Assembly (NCBI RefSeq): GCF_023101765.2 | Contig: NC_064239.1 | Location: 5,380,001-5,444,000 of the forward strand | Direction of reading: 5' to 3' | Origin: Spodoptera frugiperda | Lineage: Eukaryota > Arthropoda > Insecta > Lepidoptera > Noctuidae | Length of the DNA: 64,000 bases | In this document: piece after piece, positions 33,618-46,292 of the stretch | Layout: every line of letters starts with the position of its first letter | Position numbering within the stretch: the stretch's first letter is position 1 | Notes under the pieces: model-generated | Seen by the model: only the letters and a program-made list of their open reading frames with translations | What the model was told of the DNA's origin: nothing | Databases searched by the model: none | Program-made: the position numbers and the translations under genes

Positions 33618-34645
33618 TTATTCCGGACATACAGCGCCATCTATTGTTCAATTTCGTACTTATAGTACGGAATTGAACAATGTCGGGCTGTTCCTATACT
33701 CCGTAGATAGATGGCGTTGATCGCGCAATGGTGTAATAACAATTGTTCAGTTCATGTTATTGTTTTAATTCATTGGAAATTTGTTTTTACAAAATAGTAA
33801 AAAGCAATGAAAAATATAACATAATACAACTTTTAGTACAAAGAAAACGCTCTAACGGAGTATAGATAATTCTATGTCGATCGTTACACGACTTCGGTTC
33901 ATGTTATTGTTTTAATTCATCGAAAAAAGTTAACAAATAGTAAAAAGGTATGAAAAAAATTATATCAATATAATTAAACTTTTAGTACAAAGAAAATGCC
34001 CGAACGGAGTATAAATAAATAATCCAAGTTGTCTTTATCCTCGATAGATGGCGTTGGGATCGAAATAGATTGCGCTATGGTTTTGTTACAATTATTTGGT
34101 TGGGTATCGGCCGAGCGCTTCGGTACTATTGTAGAAAATGTGTATTATCAGTCGTATGATTATTTGTCTGTAGTGGTCCTGCTGTTTCGTATATTCTAAA
34201 TTGGTTTCGTTGTATTTGTCAATTAATAAGTTTATTTGTTGGGTTTTCCTGGTTTTCTGGTTTAACTTTTTAACGTAGGTTTAGTTTGATATCGATTATT
34301 AGTAGTTACTGTAGTTAGTTTTTTTAATAAAATTGTAAGTCTAATTTATAAATTAATTAGATTAGATTTAAGTCGTTTCTTTTAAATTATTTAGTTTAAG
34401 CTTGGTTATTATAGCATAAAGGATAGGTTCTAATATAATTTCTTTTTTAATTGTTATAAATTCGTAATTCGTAGCTTTCTTTAGTTTTAAGTTAGTTTAA
34501 GTCCGTTTTTAAACTATTTTTTCAATGCCCTAAGTGAGTATACATCTATTAAAATCAAACGCAGAGCTCATTATGTTGATTTTTGAAGAGTTCCCTGGAA
34601 TATCTTCCACATCTCATTTTTGAAGAGATCCCGCGAGATCGGGAA

Positions 34646-34671
34646 CTCATCATCATCATCATCATCATCAG
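34646..34671. repeat. (ATC)n microsatellite inside copy B
   Basis: 'catcatcatcatcatcatca' followed by 'gcctatagct' splits 'gggaact|atgtgg', which is continuous in copy A. Confidence 0.85.
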
Positions 34672-34724
34672 CCTATAGCTATGGGAACTATGTGGTTAAA
34701 ACCAAAAATTTGCCGGAAGTCATT

Positions 34725-36735
34725 AGACAATATGATTGTCAATTTAGTTACTACGAGTAAGTCGTCGACGGAAACGACGTGATTTTTATTCTTTCGGCAA
34801 AATATGCATACTTTCCTATTCGTAAGAACTGCCCCTTAAACAAATATTAAAAAAAAACATTAGCATTCGTCGCTTGGCAACAATTTTAGCGATTCATTTT
34901 TATTTCTAGCAATTTGTTCGTAAACATAATATATTATTAAAATTATTACGATGCGAATAAATAGATAGATGTATGGATGTAATACCTAAAAGGCTTGATG
35001 ATTTTTCTCAGAAGGCTGACGTCTGATTTCCCTAGAATATTTCATTGTGCCATTAATGGCTTTCTTCCCAAAGGAGAGAGTTCACTGTAGTGCTCTACGT
35101 CTTATACTACGAATCCATTATTTTATATTACCTATAGTAAAAAAATATTTTAATATTATATAGTATTGATAGCGTCATAAGAAGTAACAGAAAAAAAATA
35201 CTTTTTTTTCGTTCGTCGTTAGGTAACGTTTCTTACTTTTTTAACCTCCAAAGCGGTAGAGGTGTATGTTTATGATATTGTAAGTGTAAGTGTAAGATGT
35301 ACCTTGCCAGTAATGTTATAAGTCCTATATAATATACGTGTAATAGGGTAAGACATCTGTGCATAAGACTTGGTCAACTAGGCAACTCTATTACTATACC
35401 ATGGATTTTGAACTGAAAATCCCATTAATACGGGAATTAGAGCCATAATAATTATTATCGTATGCTATTGTTTAAATAATGTAAAAATTAATCGGATAAT
35501 AAAATCGACCAAGAATCGTAACTAAAAACAACAATCCGATTTCGTAGAAACTTAGACTATCAATTAAGTATTAGATTAAACTTGTACCTAGGTATTTTCC
35601 CAGTAGAGCTATAAATTATACGTTGCATTGCAGTCAGAAAAAAAACTATCGCCAACGAAAACTCGATTTTTAAATAGACATACATAGTATGTACATTTTT
35701 AAGTTTTTTTCTTAAGTTGACATTCCAAATTCGAATTGTAAAATTTTGTTTTATTACTGACCATTAATAACTAACTTTACGATTGGTATAATACATAAAT
35801 ATAGAATTTTCAAGAACGTATAGTAATATAAATAATTGTCTATTGTAATGCCGGAGCCGATTTCAACGAAAGATATGTATTTTTCACATACCTATAAAAA
35901 TTACCAGATTTAAAAACAGACATAATAATAATGTAGTTATTAAAAAGATAAAATATGTATACTTCAACGAGATGAGGCAAATATCCGTTTGTTTTGCAAC
36001 TATTCTGTTTTTATTTAATATTTGTTTTTGAATTGAATTGTTAGCCCGAAAACTTTTATTCTAGATAATTCCACTCGAGTGGCGCGCTATCACTAAAAAA
36101 GCCATTTTTATTTGCCTTTGACAATGCAGTGTATTTCTGAAAAAAATATAATAAAGTATGATGAAAATGTTAAAAGTAAAAAGCATTATTCGTCTGTGGA
36201 AATATTTTAGAAATCATTTTGTCTTTTGAAGCTATTAGGACCAAAAATCTTTTAGCGTAGCTATTTCATTGTACGTAATCAATATAATTCTCTCACCAGA
36301 GTCCATAAATGGCTTAATAGGAACAAATGCATTGACTTTGATGCTGTCATGGGAGCCAGATTACATTACATCCGAGGAACTATCAGCTATAGGTATTACC
36401 TTGAGTAATTCAGTTTATCACTCACTACAATGGTAGCGACCAGCACTACCTAGCACTACTAGGTATCACTAGCAAATCCATTAAATCCGGCCCGTACTTC
36501 GGTATTGGCAGCCTTTGAAACAAACAAACATGGGAGCGACAAATATCAGTTGAATTTCAAAGTTGCCTTTTCGGTATTGATATTTAACTGAAAACGGTGC
36601 CACTACGACGCAAAAGTCTCTTCTTGTACGAAGAAGGAATGATCATAGACAAATTCACACTTGCAATACTATTTTGATTCCAGGTTTTTTACCATGTTTA
36701 CCCTGTTTACCATAGCATCTATGACTTAATATGAC
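34725..36735. other. 2-kb stretch without recognised features
   Basis: AT-rich, no exon or repeat match seen. Confidence 0.45.
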
Positions 36736-36938
36736 TTACTGCCACACTCAGAGTCATTTAATGGTTACTTTACCCAGTCCTTTTTTTTAGTGGCGAAAAT
36801 CATCCAATTGACTTCTCCCGCCTTGGGCGAGGCGAGAGGGAGTGTCAGACTCTTACTGACTAAAAACCACCTCGTTCCTACTCCTGCTTTTCGAGCCGGA
36901 GCCCCGGTAAACCCGCTTGGCAGTCCGCAGCTCCGGAT
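36736..36938 (-). mobile_element. Short R1-tail unit next to a half MITE
   Basis: 36736-36780 ('ctgccacactcagagtcatt' to 'actttacccagtcc') matches one arm of the element at 42942-43066. It is cut by a reverse-oriented short R1-tail unit (36781-36938: 'aaatcatccaattgacttct' to 'cagtccgcagctccgg'). Confidence 0.8.
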
Positions 36939-37509
36939 ACGATTTCACATCTGCAATATCGATTCCAATTTTTTTACGGTGTTTTCTTTGATTGACATCT
37001 AAATAATATGACTTAATCACAGAAGTAGCTACTATTGCTTATACATAGTTACTATGTATATCTAGATACGGTTCTGTGATCAATGTGCGACCTCTAAGTT
37101 CAAAGCACTCCGTGTAATTATAACCACTAGACCTGCATATGATGTAGGTACATAGAACTACATATGTGTTAGTACAAGAACAGGTATTGTACTGCATATA
37201 ATTAGTCCGGTAAGAATACGTAACTTAATAAGTTATGTTCTACCTACCATTGCACGGTTTATACAGTAGAATATTCCAGTACAATTATTATGTAATTCAG
37301 AAAAAAACATAATAATTTATTTTGTTATAGTTTTATACAATTTTATAAGGAGGAATTGATTATCTTGACTGGGATAGGTGGTAAGCTGCAAAGGGTTAAG
37401 GAAGGCGATGATATAGTTGTATATATAGTGATATATCAATAACATTACATATCAATAAAACAAAGTACATACATAATGTATAAACTGGTCTTGTCCTAAA
37501 ATAATAAAA
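36939..37509. other. No feature seen
   Basis: AT-rich spacer. Confidence 0.4.
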
Positions 37510-37660
37510 GATGAACGGGCACTACAGTTTCAATTCCCGCACGGAACAACTCTTTGTGTGATCCACAAATTGTTGTTTTTGGTCTGGGTATCATGTATTA
37601 TGTCAACTTGTATGTTTGTAAACACTCCCACGATTCAGATGAAAATACTAGTGAGCGGAT
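37510..37660 (+). mobile_element. SINE family 1, lacking most of the head
   Basis: Degraded B-box 'gtttcaattcccgcacgg', then 'aactctttgtgtgatccaca' and 'cttgtatgtttgtaaacac'. Confidence 0.75.
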
Positions 37661-37961
37661 ATGTTTTAACCATAATTCCAAATTCACTCACTTTGGTTTG
37701 CCAACAAGTTCACCACCTACATATATTATACGCGAGTGAAAGGTCGTTGTTTTATAAATACATATCTCCGGGAAATTATGTGACATTTTGTTGTGTGTAA
37801 TGAATCTATGACGTCATGTTTTATTGTAAGAAACCTTAAATTAGCAATTAATATGATTATAATAACAGATATTTGCTGGGTTATGTAATGTATCAGTAGG
37901 TAGCTGTTGTTGACTGTTGACTTGTGTATGTCTAAGGTAACTTAGGTAGTAAGGTAACTTG
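37661..37961. other. No feature seen
   Basis: The frames at 37554-37800 begin inside the SINE and are spurious. Confidence 0.4.
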
Positions 37962-38125
37962 GAGCTGCGGACAACGTAAAAGGTTACCGGGGCTCCGGCT
38001 CAAAGCAGGAGAAGGAACGGGGTGGTTTTTAGTCAGTAAGAGTCTGACACTCCCTCCCGCCTCACCCAAGGCGGGAGAAGTCATTGGATGACTTTCCCCC
38101 TAAAAAAAAAAAAAAAAAAAAAAAA
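37962..38125 (+). mobile_element. Short R1-tail SINE-like unit, long A-tail
   Basis: 'ggagctgcggacaacgtaaa' to 'ggatgactttccccct' plus an A-tail of about 23. The long clean A-run suggests a recent insertion. Confidence 0.85.
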
Positions 38126-38580
38126 CACAATTCGTTTAAAGACTTTGCCTCTCTTCATTTCAAAAACTTAAAGGATGAAATCCTGTTAAAAATAAGTTGA
38201 AATACTGACGTCCGCCTGTACATTATACCTGTAATATTCCCGTAACACGATCTTTGTTCTTCAAAACAAATCCTTTATAGACACTCCTCAAAATTACAAA
38301 GTTAAAAACAACAAAAATCACGGAAATTAAAATGTTCATAAGTTCAAAGAGTAAGTTGAAGTACATAGGAACTTCTCTTATGTCATCCCTTCGTCGGTCA
38401 CTACCGAGGAAGTACCTATTTACTTCCCTTATGTCAACCCTTGTTACTTTGAAAGCACTATTAAAGTAACCTTAACGTTAAAGCATGTTATAAGCTTAAG
38501 GTTCTTAAGGTCCAGAGCCAAGTGAATTGAAAATCCCAATGAAACTTTTCTCAGTAATTTTTGTGTGTTGTTATCTATCA
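38126..38580. other. No feature seen
   Basis: 'ctatttacttcccttatgtc' echoes 'aacttctcttatgtcatccc' 60 bp earlier, a weak local duplication. Confidence 0.35.
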
Positions 38581-38581
38581 C

Positions 38582-38754
38582 TAGCTGACCCGGTAAACTT
38601 CGTATCGCCTCAAACATTTTTTTCTCACCTTTTAAACCTTCTCTGGACTTATACAAATAATTCAAGACCAAAATTAGCCAAATCAGTCCAGCTGTTCTCG
38701 AGTTTTAGCGAGACTAACAAATAGCAATTGATTTTTATATATAGAGATTATCAT
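38582..38754 (+). mobile_element. RTE-like repeat, second type
   Basis: 'ctagctgacccggtaaactt', 'agtccagctgttctcgagtt' and an end 'tatatatagagat' are the familiar layout of an insect RTE-like 3' module. Confidence 0.6.
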
Positions 38755-38829
38755 TAACAACAACTATCCGTTATTTAGTTCACTACTAGAATAGGTGGCT
38801 ACTCATAATCCCCCCACTTGGCAAGAGAG

Positions 38830-38985
38830 GCTTTTTTGACAGGGGAAAATCATCCAATGATAACTACTGCCTTAGGTGAGGCGAAAGGGAGTGTCAGACT
38901 CTTACTGACTAAAACCACCCTATTCCTACTCCTGCTTTTCGAGCTGGAGCCCCGGTAAGCCTAGGCAGTCCGGAATTCCGAGGTG
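38830..38985 (-). mobile_element. Short R1-tail SINE-like unit
   Basis: 'gggaaaatcatccaatgata', 'agactcttactgactaaaac', 'gctggagccccggtaagcct'. Confidence 0.8.
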
Positions 38986-39416
38986 GCAGGAAGGCTTAAG
39001 ATCGTTTTTTAAAACGTTCAAGTTTATCATAGAGTTATTTTCTATCAAATAAAAATGACCGTTCAAACTATTTAAAGTAGTCACACTTACAAAATATCCA
39101 CAACAGTTTAAACTATAATTTCATAAAACTTTTGAAATAACAAATCCAATTACGCAGCAGCTACGATCAATCGACTACTACAAAAGAATCAACACTATTG
39201 AACGACGGACATAAACTTAATGCATGGTATGGTGTAAAATTTTATTATCGTGAACAAATAAACTATTTTACGATACGATCTGCCTTCACTTGAACTTTTC
39301 TATAAAAAGAATTGTGTTTGTAACGTCCACTAGTTTCTAACGTCAATATTGTTTCCAACATAAGCTTATGAACATAGCTTAGATGTTTAGCAGTATTAGA
39401 GCCTCAGTTCATAAGG
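38986..39416. other. No feature seen
   Basis: AT-rich spacer. Confidence 0.4.
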
Positions 39417-39568
39417 ACTGCGGATTACCTAGTGGGTTTACCGGGGCTCCGGCTCGAAAAGCAGAAGTAGGAACAGGATGGTTTTTAGTCAGTAAGAGTC
39501 TGACACTCCCTCTTTTCTCGCCCAAGGCGGGAGAAGACAATGATTCCCCTCCCCCCTCAAAAAAAAAT
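39417..39568 (+). mobile_element. Short R1-tail SINE-like unit
   Basis: 'actgcggattacctagtggg' to 'cccctcccccctc' plus A9. The 77-codon frame across it is incidental. Confidence 0.8.
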
Positions 39569-40875
39569 GACCACAAAATGGTATACAGTTATATGAAAAG
39601 CATTTCATCTGGGTGAAGCTTATCTGCTCTCGCTTGGTTACTCTTAAGATCACAGTTGCCTTACCCCATGAAAATATTTGCCAAAAAGTAAGTGGCGAGT
39701 AAACAGAAGGAAGAATTTGTAATTTTAACTTTCGAATGTGTTCTCTTTGTAATTAGAATAACAACTTCGACTTCGATTTTTAAATGTATTTTTTATCGTA
39801 ATTATTAATGGTTTTATAATAATATTTTGATACAATTATAGAGATCCGGTTTTTTTTTAATTTAAAAAGAGAACATCGACTTGTTTGGTCACATTTTATT
39901 AAAGCAGGTTTTAATGTTATGTCTGCTGTTCATTGTTCGCGTGTAAGTTCAAGTTTGATCCCTGAGTCAAGTAAGAATTATTTCGAAAACCTTTATGAAT
40001 TCTCAGTAATAACAATTCTACAAATGTACAACTATTATTATGTTAGGCTTATTTGTTTAATTAATTGCCTACCTTGACTTAACACCTGATAAAAATCTGA
40101 CAAAAAAAAACTATTATCGCTAAAGGAATTAAGTCCGTTTTTGCATTCAATTTTATTTTTTCTTTGAATTTAAGAACGAATATGTATTTTTGTATGTATT
40201 TAATAAAGAATACATAATTGTGTATTATTAAATCTGATTATAAATCGTTAAGTTCTAAAAATATGTTGCTGAAGGACAATTATTTGAAGTCACATCCCTA
40301 ACTTTAGCTGTCAAAGTCAAATCGGGCCCGTCAGATAGTGACATGAATGATGACAATTAATAAGAATCGAATACCTTTGTGTTTGAAATAGACAGATGAT
40401 TGACATTATTGTTCAATAGAATTTTGGAAATGTCACATTCATATTGCGTGGCGTATGACTACGTGGTGAAGATATACATAAAAAATAATTTATAGACACA
40501 TAAGAAAATTCTTTCCTTCCATTTTTTATAGATAGGCCCGCCACATCCCCCCTAAACCGGGACGAACCAAGAGATGCAGCTCCTGTAAGCCACGATCTAC
40601 AGAAAATACAACCGATTGAAAACACCGGAACACTAAAGTACCAGGGACATCAATCTCTTAGATCCCACAACGAAAAAAATCCGAAGATACTATTAGAGGA
40701 GGAGAAAATTTCTCCATTTCCTGACACTATGACATGTCAACTTTTATTTCTCGACCCCGTAAGGATATGCCTCGTGCATATTAAATTACCAGCCACTTTA
40801 CAGTCCATTATGTTGAAACTTTAATACTTAAATGGCGTACACAATTACATACCTCGTTGCTCTCTCCGTTTTAAA
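39569..40875. other. No gene seen
   Basis: A GC-richer patch at 40535-40650 is not assignable: both frames across it are short and lack motifs. Confidence 0.4.
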
Positions 40876-40915
40876 TTGCCTCGTTGGTCGAGTAGTCGCA
40901 AATGCGACTGCTACA
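40876..40915 (+). mobile_element. SINE family 2 head fragment
   Basis: 'ttgcctcgttggtcgagtag' and 'cgcaaatgcgactgc' match 6768-6803; truncated before the B-box. Confidence 0.75.
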
Positions 40916-42182
40916 AGCAGTTGAGTTGCAGTTTGTTTGAAGCAAACATTATAAAAAACATTATTAGCATTGAAGTTTGTTTGAATTCAAGTTATTGAAA
41001 AGAAATACTTCAAGTACCTACAGTTTTATTGTACACATTTCTTAACCATAGTGCTTCTTTTCCCTTATAGGGAACTACGAATTGAGAACCCTTACTAAGG
41101 CTTCGACCTTCGTAAAAATATTACAATAAAAATTTTAATGCATATAATCACAGTCGAGTATTACGTCTTTTCACATTTATTTTATAGTTACTAGTAACTT
41201 TATCACAAGTCTAGACTTGTGCTAAAATCGATATAAAATATCGATTGATTTGTCTAATTTTACGCGCAACTAATCTAAATTCATTTTATTTCAAAATTTA
41301 AAAGTCTTAGTACCTACCATTCATAAATTATAGTAGGCACGATACTGTAAACAAAATATTTTCAAATGCAAACTAATTCTGGGGAGATTTTTGGCCCGAT
41401 ATGTACTGTACCTAGTACCTACTATACGTAACCAAATAATAAAATAATATCTGTATTGTAGTACGTTATCATTAGGAAGGTACATGAACATCATAAAAGA
41501 ATGTCCATTCTTGTACAACTGTCTAAAGTAATTGAAAACAAAATCTACCAAGGCACTTCTCCCTACTATGTACAATGTACATATCTACTATGCTACATGG
41601 TGCACCTACCGTGTAACGCAGTACTGCACAGACTATACAAACGGCTGCACCTGAGGCTATGCATATAACCAGTATAAACTGACCGTTAAATGCACGGAAA
41701 AATAATAGAAAGCGCGCGATATGAATATTGTATTCTCATATTATGTAGTCTGTTGTACCTACATAGGACATAAACAAACACGTGGTGCCTCTACAGCCAT
41801 TTATATGATTAAAAAAAACAATAACAATTGCTAACAGAGTAATTTATGTACATTGTATAGAAATGCGGATATTAGCCAGCATATAAATACAATAACGTCT
41901 TATGAACATACTGCCTCCATGCTGAAATCAGCTACTTACTGGTATTATACGATATTATATTATCTGGTACACGGTATGGTAGATATAGAGTTCCCAATAA
42001 GGCCAAAGTGTAATTTTAGTTATTTGTGTAAAAGCTATTTTGTTTCCTTTATTACGAACTTTAATTAATAATATTATTTTTTTAATTACCAGGGTATTTT
42101 TTTATAAACCTACGATTTAGATTGTATGGAAAATAAGGTAGGCCTTTAAGGTGACCTTATTATAATACTGTGTTATATAAAA
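40916..42182. other. No gene seen
   Basis: Nothing recognised; frames at 41321-41575 and 41853-42068 are motif-free. Confidence 0.4.
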
Positions 42183-42352
42183 ATAAGTCGGGTTTTCCTT
42201 CTAGATGCTATAACTCCAGAACTCACGAACCGATTGCAACGGTTTTGCATTCGTTGGAAAGGTTTCAGGCTCCGTGAGGTTTATAGCAAAGAAAATGCAG
42301 GAAAACAGGGAAAATCATTGGTGGCGAAACGGAGTTCGTCTGGTTTGCTAGT
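42183..42352 (+). mobile_element. Helitron-like terminal fragment
   Basis: 'gtcgggttttccttctagat' to 'ggcgaaacggagttcgtc' and an end 'tggtttgctag|t'. Same layout as 11140-11354 reversed. A short hairpin just before CTAG with a following T fits a Helitron 3' end; the 5' limit is unproven. Confidence 0.5.
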
Positions 42353-42941
42353 ACTGTATGAAGAAAATTTCATTTAATTTTAAAAATGCCTATGTATTCA
42401 AATATGTGTTGTAGTAAATATTTGTATAATACCTACCGTTTCACGACTTATTGTTGGATTTTTCTCATTGTAACTTTGTATCACGTAAGAGTTTTTTTTT
42501 CGTTTTAGATGTTTCGCGACTCTTTGTCATATCAAATTGAAAGCACAGAGTGAAATTCTTTGTTGGGAATACGGAAAATGTTATGTTCTATACGAAAATG
42601 GGACCAAATTCAAACGGGTCTGCTTTATCTTACTCGTACAAACACAGAGGTCAGGTATGGCTGGACGGTCTGTCGGTCTGGTGGTACCACTAGTGTAGGT
42701 AGGTAGTGTAAACTTAAACAAAACATGCTCAACCATACTTCATACGTGACTGTATACTAAACAACGTTACCTAATAAACATATACTACAAACATTGTCAT
42801 GAGACATACTATGTAAATTAATTATCTAATCTAACTGAAAGAAAGCACTACAAAGAGACGAGTGGAAGGAGGATAGGCCTTTATCCTACAGTGGGACGAT
42901 CATGGCAGAAAATAAATAATAAATAAATAAATCTAACTGAC
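42353..42941. other. Mostly unannotated, one LINE-end fragment
   Basis: 'gataggcctttatcctacag' then 'tgggacgatcatggc' and (AAAT)n at 42870-42933 look like the 3' end of a LINE. Confidence 0.45.
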
Positions 42942-43066
42942 TAACTGCCGCACTCAGATATATTTAATGATTACTTAAACTATTCCTTAGTAACGATTTT
43001 GTTCCGGAAACAATTGCTGAGGAGTGGGTTAAGTAACCATTAAATGACTCTGAGTAGGGCGGTAAA
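42942..43066. mobile_element. Inverted-repeat element (MITE-like)
   Basis: Arms 42942-42988 and 43018-43066 are inverted copies matching at roughly three quarters of positions; core 'catttaatggttacttaa' on one side and 'tatttaatgattacttaa' on the other. A lone arm lies at 36736-36780. Confidence 0.7.
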
Positions 43067-43099
43067 TAAATAAATCTAATTATTGAATATACTTATTAG

Positions 43100-43195
43100 T
43101 GTCGCGGAATGCTGTTCATAAATATGAGTATCAGGCATGGCTTGAAACTAGACGAGTTCCTCGTCAAACAGTTATGTAAGTAAGCCGATAATATA
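43100..43195 (-). repeat. Dispersed repeat, third copy
   Basis: Reverse complement of 45408-45505: 'gtgtcgcggaatgctgttca', 'ggcatggcttgaaactagac', 'taagccgataatataataa'. Confidence 0.85.
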
Positions 43196-44454
43196 ATAAA
43201 AACACTTGAAAAATTAATTAAAATTTAAACTCAATACGATTCACGGGAAAATACTAAAAAACTCAAATACTGAACTCGCACGAAAAAATTAAATTAAATA
43301 AAAACAAAATAAGACACGTAATTAAACAAGCAAATCAAACAATTTTCTTAGTTTTCTTCACAAATAAATCTTCAAGGAAGCAATTAGACAAAAGACCTAA
43401 TACTTCTATCTCGCTTTATTCGCCGTCGCAGCTTGTCGGACAAAGCTACTTAGTACTCTAATGCTAACTGACTGCATGACAGCTAGCTTAACTTTAAACT
43501 ATAGAGCCGATTGCCTTGTAATTATGTACCTTATTGCATTTGATTTAAGAGCTAGAACTGGTTTTTACAAAATTCTTTCCTTAAAATAAAGAGTGGAAAG
43601 TGAATTTCTTGTCTTAAACTTTCACCTTAATGAAAACTATCTTTCACATTGAAGGTACGCGACTACAGGCCGGCATCGTACGCATCGCACGCAACGAATT
43701 TTAGTTTGTCTTGTATAGAAACTCATACAACTGCGTCCACTGATCCGCATCGTACGGACCGCATCATCAGCAATGCCTACATGCGATGCGTGCTGATGAC
43801 ATCGTATGATGCGGGTCTGTGGACGCCTGCCTTAAACATGGTTTCTAAAATCTATCTACTAATAAAAATCCAATTTATTGCAAACGGAAGCACGGGAAAT
43901 ATCAGTTCAGTATAAACCACCAATATAAAACAAATAAAATCGTTAATACTAAAAACACCGTAAACACGTTTCCCTCACGAAAGTTGCAGTATCACGAAAT
44001 TCGTGTTCCATTTAACACATCTGAAATTGACAGCCTTATCGACGTTACATTCCATATATTTCAAATAAAAATTTTATTTATTCTATACTTTTGCGTATTA
44101 TGTTAACAAATTCACGTTTTAACAACATTTTTGCGTCTAATGTTAACAAATCACGTTTCAGTTATGTTATTACATTTAGGTAAGTATATCAAAAATGTCT
44201 AGCTGTTTTTGACAAGTTTTGAAACTCTATAATATGGGAAAAGCTACAAGCAACTAAATGTGCAATTATAGATTATGTATTGACATCTCCATTCTAATAA
44301 AAATGAAAACCAAAACAAAAAAATGTGTTGCCAAAAAAGCTGGTAAACTGGTTCTACAATCGCATTTGTATGCATAAATAAAATATAGGTAGGTAATAAT
44401 AAAATATTTTGTAATTACAATACCTAACGTCTGACACGACCATTTATTATCACA
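43196..44454. other. Mostly unannotated; inverted CpG-rich block at 43660-43835
   Basis: 'cgcatcgtacggaccgcatc' and 'gctgatgacatcgtatgatg' form a loose inverted arrangement that may be a degraded fold-back element. The 88-codon frame at 43649-43915 crosses it and lacks motifs. Confidence 0.4.
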
Positions 44455-45126
44455 CTAGCTTTTGCCCGCGACTTCGTCCGCGTGGAATAAAGAATTTTAG
44501 CAGAAATTTTGACTTATAGCCTTTTCCAAGATCTATTTTAGAGCTGTATCAAATTTCATCTAAATCAATTCAGTATGTAATCAAGTTTTCCTTATTGTGA
44601 GATCGAAATAGACTGTCTACCTCCTTTTCCGGGACTATAACTAAAGTAGTACTGAATTCGAGCCAAATAGTAGTCGTTCGATGTGGAGGATTAAGGGGAA
44701 GTCCTTTGTCCAGCAGTGAACATCATCCGATGATTGTGAAGTTCAGTGATTTAGAAGATAGAGAAACCTGGTAATATAGCGTGTAGTTCCTGTTCCCGTG
44801 GGATTTACATATCTAATTTCCTCTTTTGGGTCTCAAACTATAGTTGTACCTAATTTCATCGAAATCGGTTCAGTGGTTTTAGGTGTAATGAAGAGACAGA
44901 AACGTGAGTTACTTACGTATTAATATGTATAATGTTTTACTTACTGTTCAGCTCCTATTAATCGTAGCGTGATGTCTTATAGCCTTTCTCAATAAATAGA
45001 CTATTCAATACAAAAATAATTATTCAGTAGTAGTAGACCAGTAGTTTCGGAGATTAGCGCGTTCAAACAAACAAACTCTTCGATCAGCTTTAAATATTAA
45101 TTAATAATACATATAGGTATAGATAG
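44455..45126 (+). mobile_element. RTE-like repeat with both ends
   Basis: 5' end 'actagcttttgcccgcgact', 3' end 'gagattagcgcgttcaaac', (AAAC)n and 'ggtatagat'. In the middle, 'aagtcctttgtccagcagtg' with 'catcatccgatgatt' is a LINE-end fragment apparently inserted or recombined in. Confidence 0.75.
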
Positions 45127-45407
45127 AATAAACACAGGTAATTATAAAGTTTTTATACGTCTATACCTATAATATCATAATTATTTTGTTATTTTGCAGC
45201 AAAATTTTACATTGTACATGGAAATTTCAATTGCAAATTAAATATGCAGACTATGTATTTAACAAGTAGGTAACAAATTAGTTTTATAATCGTTTAGAAT
45301 TTTAGTCATTTAATTATCATTCAAAATTTATCAATGTCAATTGTCAACGACGAATTTGTCATATAATGTTAGAAATAGGTAAGTACCAAAACTAAAGACC
45401 TAAACAA

Positions 45408-45535
45408 TTATTATGTTATCGGCTTACTCACGTAACTGTTTGACGAGGAACTACGACTAGTTTCAAGCCATGCTAGAGGCTCATATTCATGAGCAGCATT
45501 CCGCGACACACAACGCGGCGATTGTCGCGCTATTA
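45408..45535 (+). repeat. Dispersed repeat, intact copy (empty-site reference)
   Basis: Uninterrupted version of the sequence split at 17374/18488: '...agccatgctagaggctcat' continues straight into 'gagcagcattccgcgacac'. Confidence 0.9.
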
Positions 45536-45916
45536 CTATCTAAACTATATAAACTATCTAAAATTCTGAAATGTTCGTATAGAAATAAAATAGGTCCCTA
45601 TCAGTTACATAATTTAGCGACAGACAACACGAGAACTGAACGAAATTGTAATGAAGCTTACTTTGATAAAATTAATTGAATTCCTACTCAAACGGTATCG
45701 ATACTGAAATGTAATAAAGTTGAAGCATTTGTTTATTTATTCAGTTAGACACGCTTATCTCCGGATTTCTGGCCGTATGAGTTGGATTCGAAAAAATATA
45801 TTTTGCTTTTAGCGGAAAGGTTGGCTTTGTAACTTCACGCTTCGACGATAAAGAATAGAGACTAGGGTGTAACTGCGTAACAAATATCATAAATCTTTGA
45901 ATAAGGATTTGTTTAA

Positions 45917-46012
45917 TCTGTGCCCCATACTAGGAACTTTTCCTGTGTCGTGTTGGTTTTACAGAATAACAATTTCACACACGTCACACACACACACCAC
46001 AATTTGTAGATC
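45917..46012 (-). mobile_element. SINE family 1, tail half
   Basis: 'tgtgccccatactaggaact', 'gtgttggttttacagaataa' and 'caccacaatttgtagatc'. Confidence 0.6.
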
Positions 46013-46061
46013 TAAAAGATTTGTACTACTCATAACATCATTTATTGTTCCAACGTCAGAC

Positions 46062-46292
46062 AATGTCACGCCTTTTATCCCCGAAGAGGTAGGCAGAAGT
46101 GCACATTATGGCACGTAATACCGCCATACAATCTACACCCACTTTTCACCATTTGTGTTATAAGTCCCATGTAATAGGGGGTGAGCTTATTGCTATTCAC
46201 TTATTATTGCACTTCGTGCTACTACTGAAATCGAACCCGAGACCCCTTGTGCGGCATTTGCACTAGCGACCACTCGACCAATAAGACAGTTT
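46062..46292 (-). mobile_element. SINE family 2
   Basis: 'gtcacgccttttatccccga', 'cacccacttttcaccatttg', and in reverse the B-box 'gggttcgatttc' and head 'attggtcgagtggtcgc'. Nearly full length. Confidence 0.8.

Larger units (their letters stand above)
32877..34724 (-). mobile_element. Long RTE-like repeat, copy B (inverted relative to A)
   Basis: Reverse complement of 8063-9493 in the same block order, from 'cttttctacgattttatta' at its 3' end to 'caaatttttggttttaacc' near its 5' end; the terminal 'actagcttttgcccgcg' is missing. Differences: a ~300-bp AAAAT array at the place of a ~20-bp A/T run in copy A, a diverged extra copy of the 'caataacatgaac' unit (33730-33860), and an (ATC)n insertion at 34646-34671. 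Confidence 0.8.

Noticed and set aside
33284..33651. Two overlapping 110-118-codon minus-strand frames rich in F, Y, I and L
   Set aside because: They are translations of the (AAAAT)n array, so stop-free by composition only.
43649..43915. 88-codon plus-strand frame
   Set aside because: Runs across a CpG-rich, loosely palindromic repeat block; no motif and no splice context.
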